Notes under the pieces: generated by a model
The model's input: the letters and a program-made list of their open reading frames with translations, nothing else
What the model was told of the DNA's origin: nothing
Database searches by the model: none
Translations under genes and position numbers: made by a program
Part shown: one piece after another, positions 8,223 through 15,871 of the stretch
Layout: each line of letters opens with the position of its first letter
How positions within the stretch are numbered: the stretch's first letter is position 1
Assembly: GCF_021441885.1 (NCBI RefSeq)
Contig: NZ_CP090438.1
Location: forward strand, 1,364,001 to 1,428,000
Length of the DNA stretch: 64,000 nt
Direction of reading: 5' to 3'
Source: Vibrio maritimus
GTDB lineage: Bacteria > Pseudomonadota > Gammaproteobacteria > Enterobacterales > Vibrionaceae

Positions 8223-8660
8223 ATGCTTATCGCCATTCCAGTTAGAAACGAGCGCGTCAGTGGCCACTTCTCAAAGGCTGAATCCATCGCTTTGCTGGAT
8301 ACAGGCCAGCACTCTACGACTATGATCGATCTCACGGACCACGTGCAGGGTTGCCAGCGTAAGAAACAGTGGAAGCAGCTAATAGAATCTAAGCAAGTCG
8401 ATATGGTTTTGGTGCGAAATATTGGTAAGAAAATGCTTCAATCTCTGTTCGAACTTGGCGTTGAGGTACGGGCAGCGAAGTCAACGCAAATCGTATCGGA
8501 GCTAAATATTGAACAATTAGAAACAGTTAACGATATCCGTTATGGTCGGGATACCCCTTCTAAGCAGATGTCGTGTTGCTCTTCTTCACTGCCGCATCGA
8601 AATAAACTCTCACCCAGTACGGTCCGTAATATAAGAATGAGGCTCACGAAAATAGAGTGA
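8223..8660 (+). CDS. NifB/NifX-family metal-cluster-binding protein
   Basis: Small soluble protein of the NifX / dinitrogenase iron-molybdenum cofactor family, 145 residues. The opening strand MLIAIPVRNERVSGHFSKAE matches the family, in which such proteins bind or carry metal clusters. The core (residues 1-105) is typical, including VDMVLVRNIGKKMLQSLFELGVEV. The basic tail holds a CC pair near residues 117-118. The chosen start has a good GGAGG about 8 bases upstream; an in-frame upstream extension to 8163 has none. No nitrogenase genes are present, so a role in nitrogen fixation is unlikely. It is 13 bases from an NqrM-like gene and opposite a DUF134 gene. Confidence 0.82.
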   Translation: MLIAIPVRNERVSGHFSKAESIALLDTGQHSTTMIDLTDHVQGCQRKKQWKQLIESKQVDMVLVRNIGKKMLQSLFELGVEVRAAKSTQIVSELNIEQLETVNDIRYGRDTPSKQMSCCSSSLPHRNKLSPSTVRNIRMRLTKIE

Positions 8661-8673
8661 AGGGGATAAGAGT

Positions 8674-8874
8674 ATGGATATATTACTTGCTATTGTTGTG
8701 TTTACGTCCGCGATTGCACTGATGTCCATCGGTGTTATGTTCAAGCGTAAGGCGATACGAGGCAGCTGTGGAGGACTTTCTAAGGTCGGTATCGAGAGTG
8801 ATTGTGACTGTAAGAAACAAGCGAAAAGCAGCGAGAAGTCGCTTTATCAGATTCAGGAGCCTGATCGCCGCTAA
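8674..8874 (+). CDS. NqrM-like small membrane protein (DUF539 family)
   Basis: 66-residue protein with one N-terminal membrane helix (about residues 3-22), then a basic stretch and the motif RGSCGGLSKVGIESDCDC. That motif is the signature of NqrM, the assembly factor thought to deliver iron to the Cys4 centre between NqrD and NqrE of the sodium-pumping NADH:quinone reductase. Three of the four cysteines I associate with NqrM are present; the last (in a PCD motif) is missing. It is not near nqr or apbE here, so it is a paralogue or a specialised relative. Cotranscription with the NifX-like gene is likely. Its stop overlaps the stop of the convergent DUF134 gene. Confidence 0.7.
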   Translation: MDILLAIVVFTSAIALMSIGVMFKRKAIRGSCGGLSKVGIESDCDCKKQAKSSEKSLYQIQEPDRR

Positions 8875-9158
8875 TCCAGCTCAGAGGTCGACATCATCAG
8901 TGCTTGACCCTCTATCAGGCACTGTGACACCTTTTTGCGGGCAGACTTAACGATGTTAGCAAAGGTCTGTCTAGACACGTGCATTTCTCTGGCTGCATCA
9001 ATCTGATTCATCCCTTGTAGATCTGCCAAGCGCAATGCTTCAAGCTCGTCGGGAAATAACTCTACCTTTTTAAGTTGTTTTACAGGTACGCCATTGGGTT
9101 TGAAACACTCATAGGGTGCTTGGCTGCATACTTTTCGAAGCTTTTTCGGTCTTGCCAT
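8871..9158 (-). CDS. DUF134 family DNA-binding protein
   Basis: 95-residue basic protein of the DUF134 family. The N-terminus MARPKKLRKV and the stretch FPDELEALRLADLQGMNQIDAAREMHVSRQTFANIV form a sigma-region-4-like helix-turn-helix (about residues 35-75), so it should bind DNA. In other bacteria DUF134 proteins are often adjacent or fused to NifX-like domains, and here the NifX-like gene is two genes away. This suggests that it regulates the local metal-related genes; that is inference. It begins 3 bases after the AbrB-type membrane protein gene and probably shares its message. Confidence 0.8.
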   Translation of the reverse strand: MARPKKLRKVCSQAPYECFKPNGVPVKQLKKVELFPDELEALRLADLQGMNQIDAAREMHVSRQTFANIVKSARKKVSQCLIEGQALMMSTSELD

Positions 9159-9161
9159 GAT

Positions 9162-10184
9162 TTACATCTTACTCAATCTTTGGAGTGGGGTTTTTAGTGC
9201 GACGGGCATCATATACAACATCATCAATCGCATCACGTGGTTAATGGCAACAAATGCAGGCTCCAAGCCGAGCAATAGGGCAACTGCAGTCATTGCCTCA
9301 ACACTACCCGGTACCCATGCTAGAAGTAATACCTCCCAATCGGCACCTGTTAAGTAGCTAAACCCAAACGCGTAGAGAAGGGTCACGGTGACACCTAACA
9401 CTGTGACGATCAATCCTGCTTTCGAATAGCTGAGAGCTTCTCGTAGCGTGGTTGGCGCTAATCGGCTTCCTATCAGCACGCCTAAAATAGCAGTGGCAAA
9501 CATAATAAGAGCTTCGGGTACCACTAGAGCGAGAGATGCAAACTGAGCATTATAGATAGCTGCAACAATCAGGCTGGTTAATAGATAAGGGGCAGGCACA
9601 CCGACTTTACCTACCAGTTTGCCTAACGCATAGCTGATAACAGCCAGTATCAACAAATGCATTGTTTGAGACACCGATAAAGTTTGGCTTAACTGCGAGC
9701 CACCCTCTTCGCCTGTTGACGCAATAACACCAGCGAGGACGACCAGTAGTAATAAGCGAATAGAGTGCGAGAATATGATTTTTGGTGAGGGTTTTTCCTG
9801 CTCCTCACTGATAACGAGAATGGCAGCCATTGCACCAGGAATGGCGCCTAATAAAGACTCGAAAGGCGTCCAACGCTCACGTTTATACAGCCATAAGAAG
9901 TTGACGGTGGTCTGCGATAGCATGCACAAGACGAGCCCGGTGAACAAAGGAAGCGAAAAAGAGCCTACGAGATCAGAAAAATGCACAGTAATGCCGATAC
10001 TGACTCCCAAGATGATCTGAATGACTGTGATCACCGCATCGGGCAGTCTGACGTTTTGGTGGGTATAGCGAAGGTAAACGATGGTTGCAAACGCCGCAGC
10101 AAACAACTCACCCAACGGAATGGGGAGTAGGCTTCCAAGCAAAGCGCCAGCTAATCCGAACAGGATTGTTTTCAATGCGACCAT
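9162..10184 (-). CDS. AbrB family membrane protein (putative transporter)
   Basis: Integral membrane protein of about ten helices and 340 residues, of the AbrB / putative ammonia-monooxygenase-regulator family. Substrate and role are unproven. The repeat structure is visible: two halves each contain a glycine/proline-rich turn between helices (ALLGSLLPIPLGELFAA near residue 15; LGKLVGKVGVPAPYLLTSLI near 200), then LAWVPGSVEAMTAVALLLG near 300. The start at 10184 has AAGGAATAAG just upstream; a longer reading to 10394 gives a non-hydrophobic extension and overlaps the divergent HAD gene. It is tightly linked to DUF134, which may control it. Confidence 0.82.
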   Translation of the reverse strand: MVALKTILFGLAGALLGSLLPIPLGELFAAAFATIVYLRYTHQNVRLPDAVITVIQIILGVSIGITVHFSDLVGSFSLPLFTGLVLCMLSQTTVNFLWLYKRERWTPFESLLGAIPGAMAAILVISEEQEKPSPKIIFSHSIRLLLLVVLAGVIASTGEEGGSQLSQTLSVSQTMHLLILAVISYALGKLVGKVGVPAPYLLTSLIVAAIYNAQFASLALVVPEALIMFATAILGVLIGSRLAPTTLREALSYSKAGLIVTVLGVTVTLLYAFGFSYLTGADWEVLLLAWVPGSVEAMTAVALLLGLEPAFVAINHVMRLMMLYMMPVALKTPLQRLSKM

Positions 10185-10323
10185 CTTATTCCTTTGATTC
10201 AATGGATATTTTGAGGGCTCGATTATACACCAAACAGACTGAGTATTGGCTTTTGCCGTAGCAAAGCGTGTCAACTTACGGCACAATGCGCTCTGATTTG
10301 ATCGCGGAAATGATGAGAGAACG

Positions 10324-10986
10324 ATGAACTTTAAAGCTGCAATTTTTGATATGGATGGGCTGCTTCTAGATACAGAGAATGTCTGCAAAGGCATTTTTGA
10401 AAAGGCATGCGAGACGCTAGGTGTCCCTTTCTTAGAAGAGAGTTATCTGTCTATCATTGGTTGCAATTCAAAGACCATTCACGCCAAATTGGGTGCCGCT
10501 TATGAGGGTATTATCGATTATCAAACGATTAATGAAGAGTGGCGTAAACACTACAATGACGTGGTGTTTCATCAAGCTATTCCCAAAAAGCATGGTGTCG
10601 TAGAGCTGCTTGATTGGCTCAAATCTCTCAATATTCCTCTCGCGGTTGCAACGTCTACTCACCGTGAAGTCGCGGAAAGCAAACTCAGACTCGCAGGGCT
10701 TGATCGCTATTTCGATAACATCACGACAGGGTGTGAGGTCACTCGCGGTAAGCCAGACCCAGAGATCTATCATCTCGCGGCTCAGCGCTTAGGCGTTCCT
10801 TCAGAACATTGCTTGGCGTTTGAAGATTCTAACAACGGTGTGAAAGCGGCTATGGCGGCTTCGATGAACACTTATCAAATCCCAGACCTTGTAGCACCTT
10901 GCGAGGACGTAAAAGCGTTAAACCCTAACACCCGTCAATCCCTGATGGAGGTCTATGTCGAGCTATCTAATCAAAACGATAAATAG
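10324..10986 (+). CDS. HAD-superfamily phosphatase (beta-PGM-like)
   Basis: Cytoplasmic HAD hydrolase of subfamily IA, 220 residues. Motif I is FDMDGLLLDTE (nucleophile and acid Asp, residues 9-19). A helical cap follows at about 20-85. Motif II is ATSTH, motif III the lysine of RGKPDPEIY, and motif IV AFEDSNNGVKAA. The DMDG and E-D-S-N-N-G features match beta-phosphoglucomutase / sugar-phosphate phosphatases such as YniC. The exact substrate cannot be decided; 2-deoxyglucose-6-phosphatase-type activity is one option. It is a single gene, divergent from the AbrB gene and convergent with glpK. Confidence 0.85.
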   Translation: MNFKAAIFDMDGLLLDTENVCKGIFEKACETLGVPFLEESYLSIIGCNSKTIHAKLGAAYEGIIDYQTINEEWRKHYNDVVFHQAIPKKHGVVELLDWLKSLNIPLAVATSTHREVAESKLRLAGLDRYFDNITTGCEVTRGKPDPEIYHLAAQRLGVPSEHCLAFEDSNNGVKAAMAASMNTYQIPDLVAPCEDVKALNPNTRQSLMEVYVELSNQNDK

Positions 10987-11004
10987 TCGACATAGAGTTT
11001 AAAG

Positions 11005-11027
11005 AGACTAGCTGCGAAAGCTAGTCT
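11005..11027 (+). terminator. Hairpin between the HAD gene and glpK
   Basis: Stem AGACTAGC / GCTAGTCT with a 7-base loop. It overlaps the glpK stop codon (11023-11021). There is only a short T run, so it is a weak or bidirectional terminator for the two converging genes. Confidence 0.5.
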
Positions 11028-12508
11028 TTAGTCCGCTCTACCGCATCGAGCCAACCTGCATAAAGCTGATCACGTTTCTCTCGCTCAATTTGAGGTGAGA
11101 ATGTTCGTTCAACCTGTTTTTTCTCGGCAAGCTCTTCTTGGCTTTCCCAATAGCCAACCGCCAAGCCAGCTAACATCGCGGCACCAAGTGCCGTGGATTC
11201 ACGAACGGCAGGTCTTAACACTTTACTGCCCATCACATCCGCTTGGAACTGCATCAAAAAGTCATTCGCTACTGCGCCACCATCGACGCGTATCTGGTTA
11301 AGTTTGATGCCTGAGTCCTCTTCCATCGCCATCAATACGTCTTTACTTTGGTAAGCAATGGCCTCGAGTGCAGCTCGGATGATGTGGTTTCGATTCGTGC
11401 CTCGTGTTAAGCCTACTAGAGTGCCGCGCGCATGCGGATCCCAATACGGCGCACCAAGCCCCACAAAGGCAGGCACCATGTACACGCCGTTGGCACTATC
11501 TACTTGCTCTGCAAAGTAGGCGGTATCTTTGGCATCGCGAATAAGACCAAGTTCATCCCTGAGCCATTGAATCGTGGCGCCGCCCATGAAAACGCTACCT
11601 TCTAGAGCGTACGTCACCTCGTCACCGATTTTAAAACCAACCGTCGTTAATAGACCATGTTGAGAAGTCACGGGACTGTGACCCGTGTTCATCAGTAAAA
11701 AACAACCAGTGCCGTAGGTGTTTTTTACCATGCCTTTCTTAACGCACTGCTGCCCAAAAAGTGCAGCTTGCTGGTCTCCGGCGATTCCGCTAATAGGGAT
11801 TGCCTTTGCACCGCCGCCGATTTGAGTGTGTCCATAGGTTTCGCTGGATGACTTGACGCTAGGCAGCATGGCGCGAGGGATATTAAATAGATCGAGCAGA
11901 GCATCATCCCACTCAAGAGTGTGGATGTTAAATAGCATGGTTCGCGATGCATTACTGACATCGGTTACGTGCGTTTTGCCATGAGTTAGCTTCCAAATCA
12001 GCCAAGTATCGACAGTTCCGAATAGCAGCTCACCGTTTTCTGCTTTTTCTCGCGCGCCTTCTACGTTATCAAGGATCCAGGCCACCTTAGAGGCAGAGAA
12101 GTAGGCATCAATGACGAGACCAGTCTTGTCTCGAATCATGGTTTCGTGGCCATCGGCCTTTAACTGGTCGCAATAGTTTGCTGTCCTGCGACATTGCCAA
12201 ACAATCGCATTATAAATCGGTAGCCCGGTTTCTTTGTCCCAAACCACGGTGGTTTCACGTTGGTTGGTAATGCCTATTGCAGAGACCTCTTCACTAGAAA
12301 TATCCGCTTGCGCCAAGGCTTCGGTGAGTGATGAGCGCTGCGTTGCCCATATCTCCATTGGGTCATGCTCAACCCAGCCGGGCTGAGGATATATCTGAGT
12401 AAATTCACGTTGAGCAGTGGTAACGATGTTCGCATCGTGATCAAAGACGATCGCTCGAGAACTTGTGGTTCCTTGGTCTAGAGCGATGATGACGTTTTTG
12501 TTGTTCAT
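11021..12508 (-). CDS. glpK: Glycerol kinase GlpK
   Basis: Phosphorylates glycerol to G3P with ATP in the cytoplasm; 495 residues, near the usual 500. FGGY kinase signatures are clear: ALDQGTTSSRAIVFD at the N-terminus, IYPQPGWVEHDP, AIGITNQRET, NAIVWQCRRT, GTVDTWLIWKLT, YALEGSVFMGGATIQWLRD and the C-terminal VDGGAVANDFLMQFQADV. The ATG at 12508 matches the usual MNNKNVIIALDQG start; a TTG 33 bases upstream would add non-conserved residues. No glpF is adjacent. It diverges from glpD across a region with several GlpR-like operators, so both are probably repressed by GlpR and induced by G3P. Confidence 0.96.
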   Translation of the reverse strand: MNNKNVIIALDQGTTSSRAIVFDHDANIVTTAQREFTQIYPQPGWVEHDPMEIWATQRSSLTEALAQADISSEEVSAIGITNQRETTVVWDKETGLPIYNAIVWQCRRTANYCDQLKADGHETMIRDKTGLVIDAYFSASKVAWILDNVEGAREKAENGELLFGTVDTWLIWKLTHGKTHVTDVSNASRTMLFNIHTLEWDDALLDLFNIPRAMLPSVKSSSETYGHTQIGGGAKAIPISGIAGDQQAALFGQQCVKKGMVKNTYGTGCFLLMNTGHSPVTSQHGLLTTVGFKIGDEVTYALEGSVFMGGATIQWLRDELGLIRDAKDTAYFAEQVDSANGVYMVPAFVGLGAPYWDPHARGTLVGLTRGTNRNHIIRAALEAIAYQSKDVLMAMEEDSGIKLNQIRVDGGAVANDFLMQFQADVMGSKVLRPAVRESTALGAAMLAGLAVGYWESQEELAEKKQVERTFSPQIEREKRDQLYAGWLDAVERTKD

Positions 12509-12549
12509 AGATTGTCCGTCAGTCGATAGTAATGGTATCAATGGGCGTT

Positions 12550-12569
12550 AGTGTTCGTTTTCGACCATG
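12550..12569 (+). promoter_or_regulatory. Candidate GlpR operator 1 (glpK side)
   Basis: AGTGTTCGTTTTCGACCATG fits a TGTTCG-N2-TNCG-N2-CAT pattern that recurs three times in this intergenic region. It also resembles the E. coli GlpR operator (an ATGTTCG / CGAACAT inverted repeat). It lies 42 bases upstream of the glpK ATG. Confidence 0.55.
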
Positions 12570-12624
12570 TTGGTATTTGGTCTACTAAGCACATCAATGT
12601 TTCATCTTAGTGTCGTTGATAATA

Positions 12625-12642
12625 ATGTTCAAAGACGATAAC
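12625..12642 (+). promoter_or_regulatory. Possible weak GlpR operator
   Basis: ATGTTCAAAGACGATAAC keeps the left ATGTTC half-site and the central CGA, but the right half is degenerate. It is a weaker relative of the other sites, near the middle of the glpK-glpD region. Confidence 0.3.
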
Positions 12643-12704
12643 GAAATTTGTGAGCAAAGCAGTAGCGACAAAAAAATATACCTAACTTTTATCAAAATGC
12701 TCGC

Positions 12705-12724
12705 AATGTTCGAATTCGCGCATT
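12705..12724 (+). promoter_or_regulatory. Candidate GlpR operator 2 (glpD side)
   Basis: AATGTTCGAATTCGCGCATT is a near-perfect inverted repeat (8 of 10 positions pair) and the best match in the region to a GlpR-type operator. It is about 55 bases upstream of the glpD start, a position suited to repression. Confidence 0.6.
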
Positions 12725-12728
12725 ATAT

Positions 12729-12745
12729 TGTTCGTATGCGCTCAT
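12729..12745 (+). promoter_or_regulatory. Candidate GlpR operator 3 (glpD side)
   Basis: TGTTCGTATGCGCTCAT has the same TGTTCG-N2-TNCG-N2-CAT layout and starts 24 bases after the start of operator 2, so repressors on the two sites would lie close together on the DNA. Confidence 0.5.
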
Positions 12746-12778
12746 TTGAAAGTTTAAGGTTAATGGAGGTCAGTGGTG

Positions 12779-14311
12779 ATGAGTCAAGCGAACAAAGTGT
12801 ACGATGTAGTGGTGATCGGCGGTGGTATTAATGGCGTCGCTGTCGCTGCGGACGCAGCGGGTCGTGGGTTGAATGTGGCACTGTTTGAAATGAACGATCT
12901 TGCCTCTGCGACTTCATCAGCGAGCAGTAAACTGATACATGGCGGACTTCGTTATCTAGAACACTATGAGTTTCGTTTGGTCTCTGAAGCATTAGCAGAG
13001 CGTGAAGTGCTACTTAAAAATGCACCGCATTTAGTGTCTCCACTACGCTTTCAATTGCCTCACCGCCCCCACTTGCGACCTGCTTGGATGATTCGTGCTG
13101 GGTTGTTCCTTTACGATCACCTTGGAAAGCGCGTGTCCTTAATGGGCAGCAGCAGTGTTAAGTTTGGCAGTGATAACAGCCCGTTACTGCCTGAGATGCA
13201 GATTGGTTTCGAATACTCTGATTGTGCAGTGGATGATGCGAGATTGGTTGTGACTAACGCGCTATTGGCAAAGGAGAAAGGAGCAGACATTTTTGCTCGA
13301 ACTAAGTGTATTGGCGCGCAGCGAGCAGAAGACGGTTGGTTGGTAGAGGTTGAAAGCGGCTTAACGGGTGAGCGTTCTACCTTCAAAGCGAAAGCGCTGG
13401 TCAATGCTGCTGGTCCTTGGGTGGATCGTTTCTTTGACGAGCAATTAGAGCTCCGCTCCCCAAGACATATTCGCTTGGTTAAGGGCAGTCATATTGTTGT
13501 CCCTAGAATGTACGAGGGCGATCATGCTTACATCCTGCAGAACGAAGATAAGCGTATCGTGTTTGTGATCCCGTATATGGATAGCTATTCAGTCGTAGGG
13601 ACGACCGATGTGGACTATCAAGGTGACCCAAGTAAAGTCGCGATTGATGACAACGAGGTTGATTACCTGTGTGCAATCGTCAACCAGCACTTCAAAAGCA
13701 AAATCTCGAAAGAGGACATTGTTTCCGATTGGTCAGGTGTAAGGCCACTGTGTGAAGATGAATCTGATGATCCGCAAGCGGTGACGCGCGATTACACCAT
13801 TGAACTAGACGATGAACTCGATGATGCTCCACTTCTTTCTATCTTTGGCGGCAAGCTGACAACCTATCGAAAGCTAGGGCAAGCAGCAGTGGACAAATTA
13901 GTACCTTTCTTCCCACACATGGGACCAGATTGGACTAAAGAGGCTACGCTACCGGGAGGCAATTTCTCAAACAGAGAGGCGCTCGAAGAGCAAATGGCTA
14001 AACGTTATCCATGGTTGGATTCTGCAATCATTCGTCGTTGGGTCCGCTCGTATGGAACGCGAATCGAGGCGGTGTTAGCGGGTATATCCAGTCTAGAGTC
14101 AATGGGAGAGCACTTTGGACACGGTTTGTATCAAACCGAAGTTGATTACCTGATGGAGAGCGAATGGGCTGTGTCCACAGACGACATTTTGTGGCGAAGA
14201 AGCAAACTGGGTTTAGAATTTAACGAGCTTCAAACTGAAAAGCTTAATGTTTACATGCAAAGCAAACTATTAGCCGCCAAATCGACAGTGCTAAAGTGTG
14301 TGGGCAACTAA
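12779..14311 (+). CDS. glpD: Aerobic glycerol-3-phosphate dehydrogenase GlpD
   Basis: Membrane-associated FAD enzyme that oxidises G3P to dihydroxyacetone phosphate and passes electrons to quinone; 510 residues, the usual length. The dinucleotide-binding motif VVIGGGINGVAVAADAAGRG is at residues 10-29, followed by SSASSKLIHGGLRYLE, typical of GlpD. Later come NAAGPWVD, KGSHIVVP, FVIPYMDSYSVVGTTD and SIFGGKLTTYRKL. Two GTG codons precede the ATG at 12779; the ATG gives the best distance to GGAGG at 12765. It diverges from glpK and ends before a strong bidirectional terminator. Regulation by GlpR is likely from the upstream operators. Confidence 0.96.
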   Translation: MSQANKVYDVVVIGGGINGVAVAADAAGRGLNVALFEMNDLASATSSASSKLIHGGLRYLEHYEFRLVSEALAEREVLLKNAPHLVSPLRFQLPHRPHLRPAWMIRAGLFLYDHLGKRVSLMGSSSVKFGSDNSPLLPEMQIGFEYSDCAVDDARLVVTNALLAKEKGADIFARTKCIGAQRAEDGWLVEVESGLTGERSTFKAKALVNAAGPWVDRFFDEQLELRSPRHIRLVKGSHIVVPRMYEGDHAYILQNEDKRIVFVIPYMDSYSVVGTTDVDYQGDPSKVAIDDNEVDYLCAIVNQHFKSKISKEDIVSDWSGVRPLCEDESDDPQAVTRDYTIELDDELDDAPLLSIFGGKLTTYRKLGQAAVDKLVPFFPHMGPDWTKEATLPGGNFSNREALEEQMAKRYPWLDSAIIRRWVRSYGTRIEAVLAGISSLESMGEHFGHGLYQTEVDYLMESEWAVSTDDILWRRSKLGLEFNELQTEKLNVYMQSKLLAAKSTVLKCVGN

Positions 14312-14330
14312 GTAGGGACAACAATGAGGA

Positions 14331-14358
14331 AAAGAGCGCATAGTAATGCGCTCTTTTT
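14331..14358. terminator. Bidirectional terminator between glpD and the EamA gene
   Basis: Stem GAGCGCAT / ATGCGCTC with an AGTA loop, flanked by AAAA on the left and TTTTT on the right, so it can serve both converging genes. Confidence 0.88.
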
Positions 14359-14361
14359 CGT

Positions 14362-15228
14362 TTATTTTCTGCGGATAATGACCATGGAGCTTAAGCGATA
14401 GAGTATCAGCGATGCGAGCAAGCACAGACAGCCAAGGATTTTGTTTAGTGGCATAGACTCATCGTAAATAAGCACACTGAGTATCAGAGTCCAAACCGGT
14501 TCTAACAACATTAATAGTGCAGCATTGGTCGGATTAGCGAGCTTCTGACCGGTCGTTTGCATCAGATAGCGTAAGCTGGTGGCGAGAATTACGCTTAAAG
14601 TAAACCATTTCCACGTCACGACTGAGATTTCGCTCGGCCAGGTTTCGGTAAACCATGAGAGAAGTAAACCCAAACAGCCAGTAGAGAACAGCTGGAGGGT
14701 AGTCAACAACATCGGTGATAGGCTCGCTGAGTATTTGCTATTGAAGTTGAAGTGCACGGCAAGACCTACGGCCGACACTAAGAACCAAAGCTGACTGGCA
14801 TTGAACGACCAGCTTCCTTTCCAAGAAAGCAAGAACAGACCTACGACAGCAAGAGGCAAAGACAACCAGAATGCCCGAATGGGTTTGGACTTGAACAGCA
14901 CCCATGCAACTAAAGGTACGAACAACATTGACAGGCTCATAATAAATGCGCCTTCGCCTAATGTGTCGCTGATAGAAATTGCATGGATCCAGCAAAATAT
15001 AGCGCCCCCCAAAAAGCCACCAACGCTAAGTGCGCGCAGGCAATCTGAGAGAGAAGCCGCCTTTAGTGCCTTGTAGCAAAAAGGGAGCAGTATGAGCGAT
15101 GCGGCGAGAAATCGTAGCCCGATAAAGCCAAATGGCGGTAGGCCTTGTATAGCTTCTTTCGAAAATACCCATCCAGCACCAGCAAGCAAAGTGGTGAAAA
15201 CCAGAATAAGTTCAGCGCGATAGTTCAA
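14362..15228 (-). CDS. EamA/DMT family transporter
   Basis: Inner-membrane protein with ten predicted helices in two repeated EamA halves, 288 residues. Members export metabolites such as amino acids or take up nucleotide-linked compounds; the substrate here is unknown. The first half includes FIGLRFLAASLILLPF. The second ends with the conserved NPTNAALLMLLEPVWTLIL and a short basic tail RRK. The start appears to be TTG at 15228, without an obvious ribosome-binding site, so the N-terminus is somewhat uncertain. It is a lone gene converging on glpD. A second EamA protein is at 55577-56503. Confidence 0.85.
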   Translation of the reverse strand: MNYRAELILVFTTLLAGAGWVFSKEAIQGLPPFGFIGLRFLAASLILLPFCYKALKAASLSDCLRALSVGGFLGGAIFCWIHAISISDTLGEGAFIMSLSMLFVPLVAWVLFKSKPIRAFWLSLPLAVVGLFLLSWKGSWSFNASQLWFLVSAVGLAVHFNFNSKYSASLSPMLLTTLQLFSTGCLGLLLSWFTETWPSEISVVTWKWFTLSVILATSLRYLMQTTGQKLANPTNAALLMLLEPVWTLILSVLIYDESMPLNKILGCLCLLASLILYRLSSMVIIRRK

Positions 15229-15421
15229 TGTCGGGGATGTCTTGTTGTTTTTTGTCTATTCTGCGCCAAATAGTTTAACTTAGCCATATAATTAGTGATG
15301 AATTATGAGTACTTTAGAGAGCTCTAAACTATTTCCCCATAAGATCTGTACGTTTATTGAAATGCGTCTATATTCATATAGAGAATAGATAACAATACAC
15401 GCATCTTGGCTAGAGGTGTTT

Positions 15422-15751
15422 ATGGCTTTCGCAACGTACAGTAATGACTCACTTACCGTGATTGAAGTTGAGTCCTCTTCGTTTGATTCAAAAATGGTGA
15501 CCCAGTTTAGGCAGTTTATTGATGCACTGCCTGAAACGGGCGACAAACCGATTCTTCTCGATCTCTCTCACGTTAGTTTTATGGACAGTAGCGCTTTGGG
15601 GGTTTTAATGGCTTTCAAAAAACACCATATGACATCGGAGATTTCCGTGGTTACAGAGAGTGCCCCCGTATTACAGCTACTTAAGGTCACAAAAGTTGAC
15701 CAGATCGTCCGAGTATACAGTGATATAGAGCAGGCTATTCTGGCAAGCTAA
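15422..15751 (+). CDS. STAS-domain anti-sigma-factor antagonist
   Basis: Single-domain STAS protein of 109 residues. The signature LLDLSHVSFMDSSALGVLM (about residues 48-66) carries the serine pair normally phosphorylated by an anti-sigma kinase. Such proteins usually work in partner switching with an HPK-type kinase/anti-sigma factor and a PP2C phosphatase. Neither partner gene is adjacent, so it is an orphan whose partner lies elsewhere. The ATG at 15422 follows AGAGG; a GTG two codons earlier is less well placed. It precedes tyrR by 120 bases but is probably separately transcribed. Confidence 0.88.
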   Translation: MAFATYSNDSLTVIEVESSSFDSKMVTQFRQFIDALPETGDKPILLDLSHVSFMDSSALGVLMAFKKHHMTSEISVVTESAPVLQLLKVTKVDQIVRVYSDIEQAILAS

Positions 15752-15871
15752 GCCTAGTTGTATAAAAACGACGCAATTCATATCGGCAACTTTCTGTTTT
15801 TGTTGACGACTCACGTTGAGTCATACACACTTAGTGTCAACATTTCGTGACACTTTCGACAGGAACATAAA

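Noticed and set aside
9157..9357. An open frame of 66 codons on the plus strand inside the AbrB-type gene
   Set aside because: It is wholly antisense to a clear membrane protein gene, has no ribosome-binding site, and its composition reflects the complement of hydrophobic codons.
12610..12831. A 73-codon plus-strand frame in the glpK-glpD spacer
   Set aside because: It runs through the operator and promoter region and into glpD in another frame; no ribosome-binding site and no family.
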